Shown here one piece after another: positions 8,550 through 18,962 of a stretch of 64,000 bases of DNA (its first letter is position 1; each line of letters starts with the position of its first letter). Source of the stretch: Hahellaceae bacterium. GTDB lineage: Bacteria; Pseudomonadota; Gammaproteobacteria; Pseudomonadales; Oleiphilaceae. The stretch covers positions 4,440 to 68,439 of the forward strand of contig JADGDV010000015.1 in NCBI GenBank assembly GCA_016744695.1, written 5' to 3'. The translations under genes were made by a program, and so were the position numbers. The notes beneath the pieces are model-generated. The model was given only the letters and a program-made list of their open reading frames with translations. It searched no databases and was not told where the DNA came from.

Positions 8550-9335
8550 TCAACTCGAGAGTTTTTTACCCCCCGAACAAGTATTACACCCAGAGTCCTT
8601 TCTCAACCGCATCGTCCGCCACTCCATTGTCATAGCATCCAATATCAACAATTTACCCACTAACGGCTCCCCCATTCCAGACAATAACTTCACTGCCTCC
8701 ATAGCCTGAACAGATCCAATAATACCCACCAACGGTGCCATAACACCGGCCTCTGAACAACTCAGCTGCTCTTCTGAAATATCAGAATATAAACACTGAT
8801 AACAAGGCGCATCATCACTTCGCGTATCAAACACAGAAACCTGCCCTTCCATACGTATCGCTGCACCGGAAACTAGCGGTGTTTTATGTTCAACACAAAC
8901 AGCATTAATCGCAAACCGTGCGGCGAAGTTATCCGTCGCATCGATCACTACATCAGCCGCGACAACCGCATCAGCTAACGCCTCACCTTCCAACTTACCA
9001 GCTTGAGCAATCACTTTAACATCAGGGTTTATCTGAGCAACAGACCGCGCCGCTGAATCTACTTTCTTTGTACCAATATCAGAAACCGAATGGGCAATTT
9101 GTCGTTGTAAATTAGAAAGGTCAACTTCATCAAAATCAACTAAATGCAAGGTACCCACACCGGCAGATGCCAAATATAATGCAATTGGGGAACCCAAGCC
9201 CCCCATACCAATAATTAATGCGCGACTAGTAGCTAAACGAGACTGACCGGCAATATCAAACGCGGGAAGCATAATTTGGCGACTATAACGTAGTAGCTGC
9301 TCATCACTGAAATCGTAGTCATCATGTTGACTCAT
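8550..9335 (-). CDS. moeB: Molybdopterin-synthase adenylyltransferase (MoeB/ThiF family)
   Basis: An E1-like enzyme that adenylates the C terminus of a ubiquitin-like sulfur carrier (MoaD in molybdopterin synthesis). The 261-residue protein has the nucleotide loop IIGMGGLGSPIALYLASAGVG, DFDEVDLSNLQRQ, and two zinc-binding Cys pairs (CYQC and CNTC). There is no rhodanese domain. It overlaps prmC by 4 bases at the end of the hemA-prfA-prmC-moeB series. The molybdenum hydroxylase cluster at 46729-50993 would be one consumer of the cofactor. A ThiF/HesA role is possible from sequence alone. Confidence 0.9.
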   Translation of the reverse strand: MSQHDDYDFSDEQLLRYSRQIMLPAFDIAGQSRLATSRALIIGMGGLGSPIALYLASAGVGTLHLVDFDEVDLSNLQRQIAHSVSDIGTKKVDSAARSVAQINPDVKVIAQAGKLEGEALADAVVAADVVIDATDNFAARFAINAVCVEHKTPLVSGAAIRMEGQVSVFDTRSDDAPCYQCLYSDISEEQLSCSEAGVMAPLVGIIGSVQAMEAVKLLSGMGEPLVGKLLILDAMTMEWRTMRLRKDSGCNTCSGGKKLSS

Positions 9336-10201
9336 ACTTTACTGTCCTTTTCTGGGCGACCTTTCCAGCAAGCTACCGTTACGCGGTCGTTTCCAGATAA
9401 ATCTTGATAACTTGAAACCGCACTATAACCATAACCTTTAAATATCTGCCTCACGGCACCAGCCTGCTCAAACCCATGCTCCACCATCAACCAACCGCCT
9501 GTTTTTAAACATAAGCTAGACTGCTGCGCGATTTGAACAATATCTAGCAAGCCATTTTCTGGAGACACTAATGCAGACAAGGGCTCAAATCTCACATCAC
9601 CTTGAGATAAATGAGGGTCTGCTTCGACTATATAAGGGGGGTTGCTGATAATTAAATCAAAATGGTTATGAGGTAAACCTTCACACCATGAGCCCGTTTG
9701 AAACTGAACTTGCTCTAAATTGTTTAGCTGCGCATTGTCTTTTGCTAGGTCTACAGCATCTTCGGATTGATCAACTCCCAGAATATTCCAATCAGGGCAT
9801 TCTGAACCCAGCGCTAATGCAATAGCACCGGTACCCGTACCAAGATCAACAATATTTAGAGGGGTATTTAGAGAAATAGAATCTGAAAACGCATCTAACG
9901 CCACCTCAACTAAGCGTTCAGTATCAGGGCGAGGAATTAAGGTTGATGTATTAACCTTGAGCGGTAAGGACCAAAACTCACGCAAGCCGGTAATATAAGC
10001 AATGGGCTCCCCGTTTTGTCTACGGTCTATTAAGCCCTCAAATTCAGACAATTGGTCGGGTTCTAATTCTTTCTCTGGCCAGGTATAAAGGTAGACTCTT
10101 TCTTTACCTAACACATGACAAAGTAGTATTTCAGCATCTAAAGCAGGCGTATCTGATTCGGGTAAATCAACCTGCTTTAGAATATTAGCGATAGAAGTCA
10201 T
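9332..10201 (-). CDS. prmC: Release-factor glutamine methyltransferase
   Basis: PrmC methylates the glutamine of the GGQ motif in RF1 and RF2. The 289 residues contain the SAM loop VDLGTGTGAIALALG and the diagnostic NPPY motif (LIISNPPYIVEAD). It follows prfA, its substrate gene, by 41 bases on the same strand. Confidence 0.96.
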   Translation of the reverse strand: MTSIANILKQVDLPESDTPALDAEILLCHVLGKERVYLYTWPEKELEPDQLSEFEGLIDRRQNGEPIAYITGLREFWSLPLKVNTSTLIPRPDTERLVEVALDAFSDSISLNTPLNIVDLGTGTGAIALALGSECPDWNILGVDQSEDAVDLAKDNAQLNNLEQVQFQTGSWCEGLPHNHFDLIISNPPYIVEADPHLSQGDVRFEPLSALVSPENGLLDIVQIAQQSSLCLKTGGWLMVEHGFEQAGAVRQIFKGYGYSAVSSYQDLSGNDRVTVACWKGRPEKDSKV

Positions 10202-10242
10202 TAGAAACCCATCAAACCCTTATTTATCACTTAATAAAGCAC

Positions 10243-11328
10243 TTAGTCGTCGCTTAATGTAGCAAGAAGGTCTGCTTGATGCTCTTGCAATAAAGGCTCT
10301 ATAACCGGGTCTAAATCGCCCTCGGTTATTTCTGCTAATTTGTATAAGGTCAAATTGATACGGTGATCAGTAATGCGGCCTTGCGGGTAATTATAGGTTC
10401 GAATTCGCTCCGAGCGATCTCCACTTCCCACCAAGCTCTTACGTGTATCCGCCTGCTCTTTAGCTGCTTCATCTTGCTGAAATGAATTGAGCTTTGCCTG
10501 CAATAATGCCATGGCTTGTGCTTTGTTCTTGTGCTGAGAGCGCTGATCTTGGCACTCAACCACAATACCACTCGGTATGTGGGTCAATCGAATGGCTGAA
10601 TCTGTTTTGTTTACGTGCTGACCACCCGCGCCCGACGCTCTAAAGGTATCAACTCTGAGATCACCTTTGTTAACGTTAATCTCTTCTAAGGCATCAGCTT
10701 CTGGCATTACTGCAACGGTACAAGCGGACGTATGAATTCGCCCCTGCGATTCTGTTTCCGGCACACGTTGAACACGGTGAGCACCTGACTCAAATTTAAG
10801 CTGACCATAAACAGCATCACCTACAAGGCGAGTAATAACCTCTCTATAACCGCCATGCTCACCTAGATTTTGACTAATAATTTCAACCTTCCAACGTTTA
10901 CGCTCAGCATAACGTGAGTACATTCGAAATAAGTCGCCCGCAAAAATAGCCGCCTCATCACCACCGGCTCCCGCTCGAATTTCAAGAAACACGTTGTGAG
11001 TATCGTTAGGGTCTTTAGGTAAAAGTAGTTTTTGTAGGTCTAGCCCTAATGCTTCTTGGCGATCTTGAGCGTCAGCAAGCTCTTCCTTGCCCATCGCTCG
11101 CATGTCCGCATCGTCGTCTTGAAGTAGCACTTTAGCTTCTTCAATATCATCATTAACTTGCTGATAGTCTCTAAAGCACTGAACTACAGGCTCTAGCTCC
11201 GAATACTCTTTAGACAAATCACGAAACTTATTTTGATCAGACATAACACCCGGATCACTAAGTAATGCGGCTATCTCTTCGTAACGTTCGCTAATGTGAT
11301 CTAGCTTTGCAACTATTGATGCTTTCAT
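10243..11328 (-). CDS. prfA: Peptide chain release factor 1
   Basis: RF1 reads UAA and UAG and releases the finished peptide. At 361 residues it has standard length, with the catalytic loop [15 protein letters not shown] and the segment [18 protein letters not shown] that is typical of class I factors. It lies 96 bases after hemA. Confidence 0.97.
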   Translation of the reverse strand: MKASIVAKLDHISERYEEIAALLSDPGVMSDQNKFRDLSKEYSELEPVVQCFRDYQQVNDDIEEAKVLLQDDDADMRAMGKEELADAQDRQEALGLDLQKLLLPKDPNDTHNVFLEIRAGAGGDEAAIFAGDLFRMYSRYAERKRWKVEIISQNLGEHGGYREVITRLVGDAVYGQLKFESGAHRVQRVPETESQGRIHTSACTVAVMPEADALEEINVNKGDLRVDTFRASGAGGQHVNKTDSAIRLTHIPSGIVVECQDQRSQHKNKAQAMALLQAKLNSFQQDEAAKEQADTRKSLVGSGDRSERIRTYNYPQGRITDHRINLTLYKLAEITEGDLDPVIEPLLQEHQADLLATLSDD

Positions 11329-11424
11329 GTTGATTTTATTTACCGTTATGTCAGTTGGACTGAAATTCTTTGAGGGTATTCTATACGATTCGTGAGAAAA
11401 TAATTGGAAAATATATTAAGGCAG

Positions 11425-12687
11425 CTACAACTTAGACGTGGGAAGCTCAAACAACTCTCTGAGCCAATCAGTCACCTCAACTCGACCTTCAGCCGATGCT
11501 TTGCGAACCTGAACGGTTGGGCTATGAATGATTTTATTGGTTAAACCCCTAGCAAGACCTTTTAATGCCGCCTCAGGATCTCCCCCGTTACGAATAACTC
11601 TTAATGCCTTTTCTACTTCAACATCACGAATATCTTCTACCTGACCACGAAACTGCTTTAATGTGCTCGTAGCCGACAAAGCTCGCAACTGAAACATAAA
11701 CTCAGCCGCGCCACTTTCAACAAGGTGCTCAGCTTCTCTAGCAGCGCCTTCTCGCGACTTTACATTCTCATCAATAACCTGCTTAAGGTCATCAACGGTA
11801 TAAAGGTATACATCGTCAAGCTCACTCACCTGAGGCTCAATATCACGAGGCACCGCAATATCTACCATAAATATAGGTCGGTGCTTTCTTAGCTTCAACG
11901 CCCGCTCTACAGCGCCCTTACCTAGAATAGGCAGCTGGCTCGCGGTTGACGCAATAACAATATCAGCATAAGGAAGTCGATCAGGGATATCCGATAACAA
12001 TATCGCATCACCTTGAATTTCATTGGCAAGTTCTTGCGCTCGCGAAAGCGTACGGTTTGCAACGGTTATATCTCGAACACCCGCTTCTTTTAAATGACGA
12101 GCCACTAACTCAACCGTTTTACCCGCACCAATTAACAAGGCGCGATTTTCACTCATGTCAGAAAATAGATGATTCGCAAGGTGCACTGCAGCATAGGCTA
12201 CCGAAACAGGGTTTTCACCAATGGCGGTATCGGTTCTTACACGCTTTGCAACAGAAAAGGTTTGATCAAACAAACGCCCCAGCTCACCACCGATTGTTTC
12301 TGCTTCTTTTGCGGTAGCATAAGCCGATTTTAGCTGACCTAGAATCTGCGGTTCACCCAACACCAGAGAGTCTAGACCACTGGCTACTTTCATCATGTGC
12401 CGGGCAGCATCTTCATTCCAGTGAACATAGCTACATGATTCTAATTCGCCAAGCTGGAGGTTATGATAATCCCCCAACCACTCAAGCAAAGCTCTACTAC
12501 CTTCGAGCTCTGTGGCGCAATATAATTCGGTACGATTACAGGTAGACAGAATGGCAACTTCACTCACAGGCGAAACTTGCTGAGCATTTTTTAGCGCAGA
12601 AACGATTTTATCTGGCGAAAAAGCAACTTTTTCGCGCACGTCAATCGATGCAGTTTTGTGATTAATACCTAACGCCAACAACGCCAT
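11425..12687 (-). CDS. hemA: Glutamyl-tRNA reductase
   Basis: HemA reduces glutamyl-tRNA to glutamate-1-semialdehyde, the first committed step of C5-pathway heme synthesis. The 420-residue protein opens with the diagnostic [17 protein letters not shown], followed by [11 protein letters not shown] with the catalytic Cys. The NADP-binding loop is [16 protein letters not shown] and the helical dimerisation domain is at the C terminus. It heads the minus-strand series and faces the lolB operon across a 283-base divergent region. Confidence 0.97.
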   Translation of the reverse strand: MALLALGINHKTASIDVREKVAFSPDKIVSALKNAQQVSPVSEVAILSTCNRTELYCATELEGSRALLEWLGDYHNLQLGELESCSYVHWNEDAARHMMKVASGLDSLVLGEPQILGQLKSAYATAKEAETIGGELGRLFDQTFSVAKRVRTDTAIGENPVSVAYAAVHLANHLFSDMSENRALLIGAGKTVELVARHLKEAGVRDITVANRTLSRAQELANEIQGDAILLSDIPDRLPYADIVIASTASQLPILGKGAVERALKLRKHRPIFMVDIAVPRDIEPQVSELDDVYLYTVDDLKQVIDENVKSREGAAREAEHLVESGAAEFMFQLRALSATSTLKQFRGQVEDIRDVEVEKALRVIRNGGDPEAALKGLARGLTNKIIHSPTVQVRKASAEGRVEVTDWLRELFELPTSKL

Positions 12688-12719
12688 AAAATTCTATTTA
12701 CCTTGTAAATCTATATAAT

Positions 12720-12736
12720 TCTATCTATCTATCTAT
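12720..12736. repeat. Short tetranucleotide repeat TCTA upstream of hemA
   Basis: About four consecutive TCTA units lie about 33 bases upstream of the hemA start, in the divergent intergenic region 12688-12970. I see no convincing promoter pair in that region on either strand. Confidence 0.8.
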
Positions 12737-12970
12737 TTAAAAAAACGCATTTTACAGGGCGCTAAGCAATAAGACCACTAAAGCCTCTAATACAGTTGTG
12801 AATAATTGTCACAGGCGGCAACCATACAAAAAAACACCCTTATCATTCCTTGACCAAAGCCAATAAACCCGCGGTTAGATTACCGTCTCTTAATTTTTAG
12901 TGATGGGTGTAGGCTTATTTTTTCTCTTGTGTCATCATAAGCATAATAATTGAGGCGAATAAATAACAAT

Positions 12971-14776
12971 ATGAAATTCAGCATAAGCACATTGTCACGA
13001 TTTTTTAATGCATTCTTACTAACTACGGTTGTTAGTGGCTGTTCATATCAAACAGCCAAATCCCAAGAAGAAGATAGCTCACAAGCTCCCCCCGCCAATC
13101 AGGAAATTATAGGGAGCCTCCCTCCTATAGACGCTGAAATCGAATATTCTGAATTTGACCCGGAAACAATGTACGCATTGCTTACCGCGGAAATAGCAGC
13201 TCAACGTGGTCGTTACGATATAACCTTGCTTAATTATGTACAGCAAGCCATGAAAACCAAAGATCTAGCCATTACCAAGCGAGCATTCAGAGTTGCTCAA
13301 TACCTAAAAGCCGGCAACGCCCAACTACAATTATCTAAAGTATGGGTAGAAATAGAACCTAATGCGATTGAAGCAAACCAGCTTGCAGCCTTTCACCATG
13401 CTCGCAACAAGCAATATAGCGAAGCTATGGGGTACATGGAGAAAATTCTTGAGCTAGAAGGTAATGCAGACCTTGATAGACTAGCCACCCATTCAAAAAC
13501 ACTGCCAGCAGAAGAACAACAAACACTACTCAAACTCTATACCGAGCTGCATCAGCGACACCCCAATAATCCACAAGCTATATACAGCTTGGCAGTCATG
13601 CAAAAAAACATGGCGCTAACAGATGAGGCAGAGCTCACGCTAAACCCTCTCCTTAAAAGCGACCCAGACTTCCAGCCTGCTATTTTACTACAAGCAGGGC
13701 TTCTTTATGACAAGAAGAAAATTCCGGAAGCTACAAGATACCTCGAGGAGCAAACAGACCGATTCCCTGACAACCGTAGAATGGCCACACTCTATGGACG
13801 ACTACTTATCGACAATAAAGAGCTAGATGAAGCTCAGTCTGTCTTTGAAGATTTAAAAAACAAATACCCAGAAGTAGCCGGATTAAAGCTCTCTTACGCC
13901 CTAATTGCTCTTGAGAACAAAGATGTAGAAGAGGCGATTAAACAATTTAATGAGCTTTTAGCAGAAGAACAACACACCAATGAATCCCACTTTTACCTTG
14001 GTCGAATTGCTGACACTAAAAAACAAACAGAACTTGCCATTAAGCATTATTTAAGTGTTGAAAGCGGCACTCACTTTTACTCATCTTTATCTAGAGCCTG
14101 TTTTTTGCTAGCTCAAGAAGGCAGACTGGATGACGCCCTAATAACACTCGACAATTTCCGACAAGAAGCACCTGATCAGGCAGAAAACTTCTGGTTGATT
14201 GAAGTCGACCTATTGCTCAATGTAAAAGAAGACGATCTAGCATTAGGCTCCATCAATATTGCGCTAATAGACTTCCCAAAGAACACAAAGCTTCTTTACT
14301 CTCGCTCAATGCTATTAGATAAAGCTGGGCGCCTCGATGAAATGGAGATCGATCTTCGTGCGATTATTGAAGCAGAGCCTAACAACGCCGTCGCACTCAA
14401 CGCACTAGGGTACACTCTAGCAGACAAGACAACGCGACTAATGGAAGCCCACGATCTCATATCAAAAGCCTATGAGATAAAGCCAGGCAACCCCGCCATA
14501 CTAGACAGCATGGGGTGGGTTTATTACCGCATGGGAAATATAGAGAAGTCACTATCATTCCTAAAACAGGCGTATGCAAAATTTCCCGACCCGGAAGTTG
14601 CAGCTCATTATGGTGAGGTTTTATGGCAAACCGGCAATAAAGAAGAGGCTTTAAAAATCTGGGAACTAGCATTAGAGAAAGAAAGCGAAAGCACACTCGT
14701 TCAGGACACAATGAAACGATTAGGTGCATCACTCAACCCAGAGCCTAGCAACGAGACACCCAGTAACACACCATGA
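12971..14776 (+). CDS. TPR-repeat lipoprotein upstream of lolB
   Basis: A ~601-residue outer-membrane-type lipoprotein. It has a signal peptide ending in the lipobox VVSGC (acylated Cys about residue 24), then a low-complexity linker and many tetratricopeptide repeats; the last are the clearest (ALNALGYTLAD, AILDSMGWVYYRMGN). I start at the ATG at 12971; the TTG at 12950 lacks a ribosome site. The same kind of TPR protein lies before lolB in Pseudomonas. The molecular role is unknown; a scaffold in the cell envelope is likely. Its stop overlaps the lolB start by 4 bases. Confidence 0.85.
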   Translation: MKFSISTLSRFFNAFLLTTVVSGCSYQTAKSQEEDSSQAPPANQEIIGSLPPIDAEIEYSEFDPETMYALLTAEIAAQRGRYDITLLNYVQQAMKTKDLAITKRAFRVAQYLKAGNAQLQLSKVWVEIEPNAIEANQLAAFHHARNKQYSEAMGYMEKILELEGNADLDRLATHSKTLPAEEQQTLLKLYTELHQRHPNNPQAIYSLAVMQKNMALTDEAELTLNPLLKSDPDFQPAILLQAGLLYDKKKIPEATRYLEEQTDRFPDNRRMATLYGRLLIDNKELDEAQSVFEDLKNKYPEVAGLKLSYALIALENKDVEEAIKQFNELLAEEQHTNESHFYLGRIADTKKQTELAIKHYLSVESGTHFYSSLSRACFLLAQEGRLDDALITLDNFRQEAPDQAENFWLIEVDLLLNVKEDDLALGSINIALIDFPKNTKLLYSRSMLLDKAGRLDEMEIDLRAIIEAEPNNAVALNALGYTLADKTTRLMEAHDLISKAYEIKPGNPAILDSMGWVYYRMGNIEKSLSFLKQAYAKFPDPEVAAHYGEVLWQTGNKEEALKIWELALEKESESTLVQDTMKRLGASLNPEPSNETPSNTP

Positions 14777-15420
14777 AGCGCTCCCCAAACCACCTATACA
14801 AACTATTTCTAGGGTTACTTTTTTTAATTATCCAGGGGTGCGCCAGCACTCCCACTCCCCCCCTTACACTCGAACAACCGTCTAACTGGCAAGCAACTGT
14901 CGATCGTATACTTTCTATTGAAAACTGGGAGTTCACAGGAAAAATAGGCGTACGCGTACCCAAAAGAATTGATAGCGCAGTAATCAACCGCTGGAAGCAA
15001 CATGGCAATCAATTTACCATTGACCTCTCTTCCGCTATTTTCGGCTTAGGCGCCACTCGCATAGAAGGCTCCCCCAACAAAGTCACCATAACGGAGTCAG
15101 GTGAAGACCCTGTAACGTCATATCAGCCAGAACGATTAATCAATCAACATGTAGGCTGGCCTCTCCCTATCGCTCAACTAGGATACTGGATCAAAGGCAT
15201 TCCCGCGCCTGTCACCTACCCGACAGATAAAGTTGAAAGTCTGGAATTTAATGACAAAGAACAATTATCACAATTTAGTCAAAGCGGCTGGAAAATCCAC
15301 TACCCCAGATACTCTCAAATATCAGAAACGACAAATACAACAAGCTTGCCAGGGAAGATTGTCTTACAACAGCAACAAGTGAAAATCACCGTCATAGTTA
15401 ACGAATGGCTACTACCATGA
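14773..15420 (+). CDS. lolB: Outer-membrane lipoprotein receptor LolB
   Basis: LolB accepts lipoproteins from the periplasmic carrier LolA and inserts them in the outer membrane. The 215 residues start with a signal peptide and lipobox (LIIQGCAS). They contain the family segment WEFTGKIGVRVP, and later GWPLPIAQLGYWIKGIPAP near the middle. It overlaps the TPR gene by 4 bases and ispE by 4 bases, so the three genes are translationally coupled. Confidence 0.93.
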   Translation: MKRSPNHLYKLFLGLLFLIIQGCASTPTPPLTLEQPSNWQATVDRILSIENWEFTGKIGVRVPKRIDSAVINRWKQHGNQFTIDLSSAIFGLGATRIEGSPNKVTITESGEDPVTSYQPERLINQHVGWPLPIAQLGYWIKGIPAPVTYPTDKVESLEFNDKEQLSQFSQSGWKIHYPRYSQISETTNTTSLPGKIVLQQQQVKITVIVNEWLLP

Positions 15421-16253
15421 GTACACTTACACTCCCAGCCCCAGCAAAACTAAATTTATTTCTTCATATTAACAGTCAACGTGCCGACGGTTATCATGAA
15501 CTTCAAACCTTATTTCAATTTATCAATCATTGCGACGTACTGCACTTCACTCCAACAAGTGAAAGCATTATTAAAGTCAACCCCGCTATACCTGGAGTGA
15601 AAACTCAAGACAACCTGATATACAAAGCAGCCGACTTACTGACTCCTTTCAAAAACGTTGATACAGGCATTCATATAAAATTAGATAAAGTACTCCCTAT
15701 GGGCGGTGGCATTGGAGGAGGAAGCTCTGATGCAGCAACAACATTAGTGGCATTAAACCAACTATGGCAATGTGGGCTAACCACCCAACAACTCTCTGAA
15801 ATAGGCTTAAAACTAGGCGCTGATGTACCTATTTTTGTTCAAGGGCATGCTTCATGGGCAGAAGGTGTCGGCGAAATATTACTACCCGCACACCCCGCCG
15901 AACCGTGGTATGTGGTGCTTACCCCAAGCTGCCATGTAAATACAGGTGAAATTTTTTCTCACCAAGGCTTGACAAGAGACACGCCAAAGATGAGAATAGC
16001 GCTCGCTCTTGAGGGAGACGTCAAGAACTACCGGAATGACTGTGAAAAAATAGTTAGCGAACTTTATCCAGAAGTTAAGCTTGCAATTGAATCACTTAAT
16101 CAATATGGTAGCGCAAGACTCACCGGAACGGGTGCATGCGTATTTGCAGCATTTGACTCTAAAGAAGAAGCTCAAAAGGTTTTATCTAAGGTGTCCGAAA
16201 GAGTAAAAGGTTTCATAGCAAAAGGACTCAACGTATCACCCTTGATATGCTGA
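15417..16253 (+). CDS. ispE: 4-diphosphocytidyl-2-C-methyl-D-erythritol kinase
   Basis: IspE phosphorylates CDP-methylerythritol in the MEP isoprenoid pathway. It is a GHMP kinase with PAPAKLNLFLHI at the N terminus, the ATP loop LPMGGGIGGGSSDAATTL, and RLTGTGACVFAAF at the C terminus. I choose the ATG at 15417, which overlaps the lolB stop (ATGA), over the ATG at 15405. Confidence 0.96.
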   Translation: MSTLTLPAPAKLNLFLHINSQRADGYHELQTLFQFINHCDVLHFTPTSESIIKVNPAIPGVKTQDNLIYKAADLLTPFKNVDTGIHIKLDKVLPMGGGIGGGSSDAATTLVALNQLWQCGLTTQQLSEIGLKLGADVPIFVQGHASWAEGVGEILLPAHPAEPWYVVLTPSCHVNTGEIFSHQGLTRDTPKMRIALALEGDVKNYRNDCEKIVSELYPEVKLAIESLNQYGSARLTGTGACVFAAFDSKEEAQKVLSKVSERVKGFIAKGLNVSPLIC

Positions 16254-16300
16254 AAGCAAACGAAACTGAAGAAATGTAAGAGTATCATAAATGATATTAT

Positions 16301-16375
16301 TGGGGTGTCGCCAAGCGGTAAGGCAACAGGTTTTGATCCTGTCATGCGTTGGTTCAAATCCAGCCACCCCAGCCA
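16301..16375 (+). tRNA. tRNA-Gln (anticodon TTG)
   Basis: The 75-base cloverleaf begins TGGGGTG, pairs with CACCCCA and ends in an encoded CCA. The anticodon arm ACAGG/CCTGT encloses the loop TTTTGAT, so the anticodon is TTG. The T arm is TTGGTTCAAATCCAG. It sits between ispE and prs, as in Pseudomonas, so it is probably co-transcribed with its neighbours. Confidence 0.97.
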
Positions 16376-16429
16376 TTTTCCTTCTCCTCCTCACACTAAC
16401 ATTTGATAACTACCCTGAAGGTATCTGCC

Positions 16430-17374
16430 GTGTCTAAGTTAATGGTTTTCACCGGTAACGCTAATCCAAAACTCGCAGCCCAAGTTGTTGAAGCACTACA
16501 CATTCCAATGGGAAATGCTGTTGTAGAAAAATTTAGCGATGGAGAGATTTCCGTAGAAATCAATGAAAACGTACGAGGAAGAGACGTATTCATAATCCAG
16601 CCTACTTGCAACCCCACTAACGACAACATCATGGAGCTGATTGTAATGGCTGACGCTTTGCGTCGTGCTTCAGCTACACGAGTTACTGCTGTTGTTCCTT
16701 ATTTTGGTTATGCTCGTCAAGATCGTCGAGTACGCTCTAAGCGTGTCGCTATTAGCGCCAAAGTAGTTGCAGACATGATGACAGGCGTAGGCATCGATAG
16801 ATTATTAACCGTTGACCTTCACGCAGACCAAATTCAAGGCTTTTTTGATATCCCGGTAGATAATATTTACGCTACACCCGTACTACTTGATGATATCGAA
16901 CGAGCAGGCTACGAAAACTACATGGTTGTTTCACCCGATGTTGGCGGTGTAGTTCGAGCACGAGCCATGGCCAAACGCTTGAATGATGTAGACCTAGCTA
17001 TCATAGATAAACGCCGCCCTAAAGCGAACGTTTCTCAGGTTATGCATATAATCGGCGATGTAAAAGGTAAAACCTGCATACTAGTAGATGATATTGTCGA
17101 TACAGCTGGCACACTATGCAAGGCTGCTGAAGCACTAAAAGAACACGGCGCAGAAAAAGTAGTGGCTTATATAACCCACCCTGTACTTTCCGGCCCAGCT
17201 ATTGAAAACATTGCATCATCCACACTTGATGAATTAATTGTAGCCGATACCATTCCACTTAGTGACAAAGCACTAAAGTGTGATAAAATTCGCGCTCTTT
17301 CTATGGCGAACCTGTTAGCAGAATCAATTCGAAGAATCTGTAACGAAGAATCAATCAGTGCAATGTTTGATTAA
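16430..17374 (+). CDS. prs: Ribose-phosphate pyrophosphokinase
   Basis: Prs makes PRPP from ribose-5-phosphate and ATP. The 314-residue protein carries the flexible loop [10 protein letters not shown], the [11 protein letters not shown] segment and the PRPP motif [12 protein letters not shown] start at the GTG at 16430 ([13 protein letters not shown]), with GAAGG eight bases upstream. The longer TTG frame from 16403 has no ribosome site. Confidence 0.96.
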   Translation: MSKLMVFTGNANPKLAAQVVEALHIPMGNAVVEKFSDGEISVEINENVRGRDVFIIQPTCNPTNDNIMELIVMADALRRASATRVTAVVPYFGYARQDRRVRSKRVAISAKVVADMMTGVGIDRLLTVDLHADQIQGFFDIPVDNIYATPVLLDDIERAGYENYMVVSPDVGGVVRARAMAKRLNDVDLAIIDKRRPKANVSQVMHIIGDVKGKTCILVDDIVDTAGTLCKAAEALKEHGAEKVVAYITHPVLSGPAIENIASSTLDELIVADTIPLSDKALKCDKIRALSMANLLAESIRRICNEESISAMFD

Positions 17375-17433
17375 CCCGCATAGGTTAATTAAACATAGGT
17401 TAATCACCGCCAAGAAATAAAATTTTAGATTAC

Positions 17434-17457
17434 GAGCTTCCTTTGGAGGCTTGTTTT
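17434..17457 (+). terminator. Rho-independent terminator after prs
   Basis: An 8-bp stem GAGCTTCC/GGAGGCTT with a TTT loop is followed by GTTTT. It lies in the 192-base gap between prs and rplY. Confidence 0.6.
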
Positions 17458-17566
17458 CGTATTAACCGATGGCTTTTTGGTCATCATTTATCAAAGCTCT
17501 CATTAATTAATCTGGTCGAAGGATTGTTATGAAGAGCTTCTATTATGTAAATTTGAGGATTCACAA

Positions 17567-18205
17567 ATGAGCAACGCATTTGTAGTAAACGCAGAAGTTC
17601 GTACAGACAAAGGGAAAGGTTCGAGCCGCCGCCTTCGCCGTACAACTAACTTAATTCCAGCTATCATTTATGGTGGAAAGCAAGAGCCAGTATCTTTGAC
17701 TCTTAAGCACAACGAAATCATCAAATCTTTAGAAAGCGAAGCTTTTTACTCTCACATCCTTACTATCAATATTGCTGGTAAAGAAGAGAGTGCTATCCTT
17801 AAAGATCTTCAACGCCACCCAGCACGTGAAGAAATCATGCACGCTGACTTCTTGCGCGTAAGCAAAGATCAACCTATTCAAGTACACGTACCGCTACACT
17901 TCACAAACGAAGAGTCATGTGTCGGTGTTAGAATGGAAGGCGGAGCAATTTCTCACCAGGCAAGTAACGTTGAGATCACATGTTTACCAGGTGATCTTCC
18001 TGAGTACATTGAAGTTGATATGGCTGATATTCACATTGAAACCATCATTCACTTCTCAGACCTTGTACTACCAAAAGGCGTAACAGTTACCGCGCTTAAG
18101 CACGGCGAAGATCACAACCTTCCTGTTGCTTCTATACACAAGCCTAAGGGCGAGAAAGTAGAAGAAGACGAAGCAGAAACAACAGAGGAAGCGGGCGAAG
18201 AATAA
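17567..18205 (+). CDS. rplY: Large ribosomal subunit protein bL25, CTC form
   Basis: The 212-residue protein is the long (CTC/TL5-type) form of L25, a 5S rRNA binding protein. The N-terminal half carries RTDKGKGSSRRLRR and IPAIIYGG. The second beta domain follows, and the tail is acidic and Glu-rich. The long form is usual in Pseudomonas-type gammaproteobacteria; E. coli has a ~94-residue version. It follows a terminator and precedes pth by 27 bases. Confidence 0.95.
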   Translation: MSNAFVVNAEVRTDKGKGSSRRLRRTTNLIPAIIYGGKQEPVSLTLKHNEIIKSLESEAFYSHILTINIAGKEESAILKDLQRHPAREEIMHADFLRVSKDQPIQVHVPLHFTNEESCVGVRMEGGAISHQASNVEITCLPGDLPEYIEVDMADIHIETIIHFSDLVLPKGVTVTALKHGEDHNLPVASIHKPKGEKVEEDEAETTEEAGEE

Positions 18206-18232
18206 GCCCTCTTCTTTTAGGAACCCCTGAAT

Positions 18233-18820
18233 ATGTCAGATAAAATTCGTTTAATTGTTGGACTGGGAAACCCAGGTCGAGAATACGAGAACACCCGACA
18301 TAATGCAGGGGCTCTTTTTGTTGAAGAACTTGCCAAAACAACCGGCACCTCCCTTCGCCCAGAAAGAAAGTATCACGGCCTCCATGCCAAAGTTAACTTT
18401 CACGGGCACGATCTTCATTTGTTAAACCCTACTACATTCATGAATCGCAGCGGCCTTGCCGTTAATGCACTCTGTCAGTTTTTTAAAATAAAGCCTGAAG
18501 AAGTACTTGTTGCGCATGATGAATTAGACATCCCATGCGGCACCCTAAAGCTAAAACAAGGCGGCGGACACGGTGGGCATAATGGCCTTAGAGATATTAT
18601 CAGTCAGTTTGGCGGTAATAAGCAGTTCTTTCGATTACGACTGGGCATAGACCACCCAGGCAGCAGCGATAGAGTCACCGGGCACGTTTTAGGTCGAATT
18701 GGCAAGCAAGAGTCAGAGCAACTCAATGCAGTTACAGATGAAGTAGCACGTGTACTCCCTGAGATTATTGATGGCGATTGGCAAAAAGCCATGAACAGAC
18801 TTCACTCATTTAAAGCATAA
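18233..18820 (+). CDS. pth: Peptidyl-tRNA hydrolase
   Basis: Pth recycles peptidyl-tRNA that drops off ribosomes. The 195-residue protein has [18 protein letters not shown] with the catalytic His, the FMNRSG motif and [27 protein letters not shown]. Synteny rplY-pth-ychF is standard. Confidence 0.97.
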   Translation: MSDKIRLIVGLGNPGREYENTRHNAGALFVEELAKTTGTSLRPERKYHGLHAKVNFHGHDLHLLNPTTFMNRSGLAVNALCQFFKIKPEEVLVAHDELDIPCGTLKLKQGGGHGGHNGLRDIISQFGGNKQFFRLRLGIDHPGSSDRVTGHVLGRIGKQESEQLNAVTDEVARVLPEIIDGDWQKAMNRLHSFKA

Positions 18821-18917
18821 GCGCTACCAACTACATCTACCTATACCCAGCTCTTTCACCACTCCCCCACCCTCACTATTTCCCACCCCCTACTACTTAT
18901 CCTCCCTTAGTACGGTT

Positions 18918-18923
18918 ATAATA
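18918..18923 (+). promoter_or_regulatory. Putative -10 box for ychF
   Basis: A perfect TATAAT lies 40 bases upstream of the ychF ATG in the 142-base pth-ychF gap. I find only a poor -35, so this is tentative. Confidence 0.4.
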
Positions 18924-18962
18924 TCGCCTCATTTTTATACACGCTAGTAAGAGATTAAGTCT

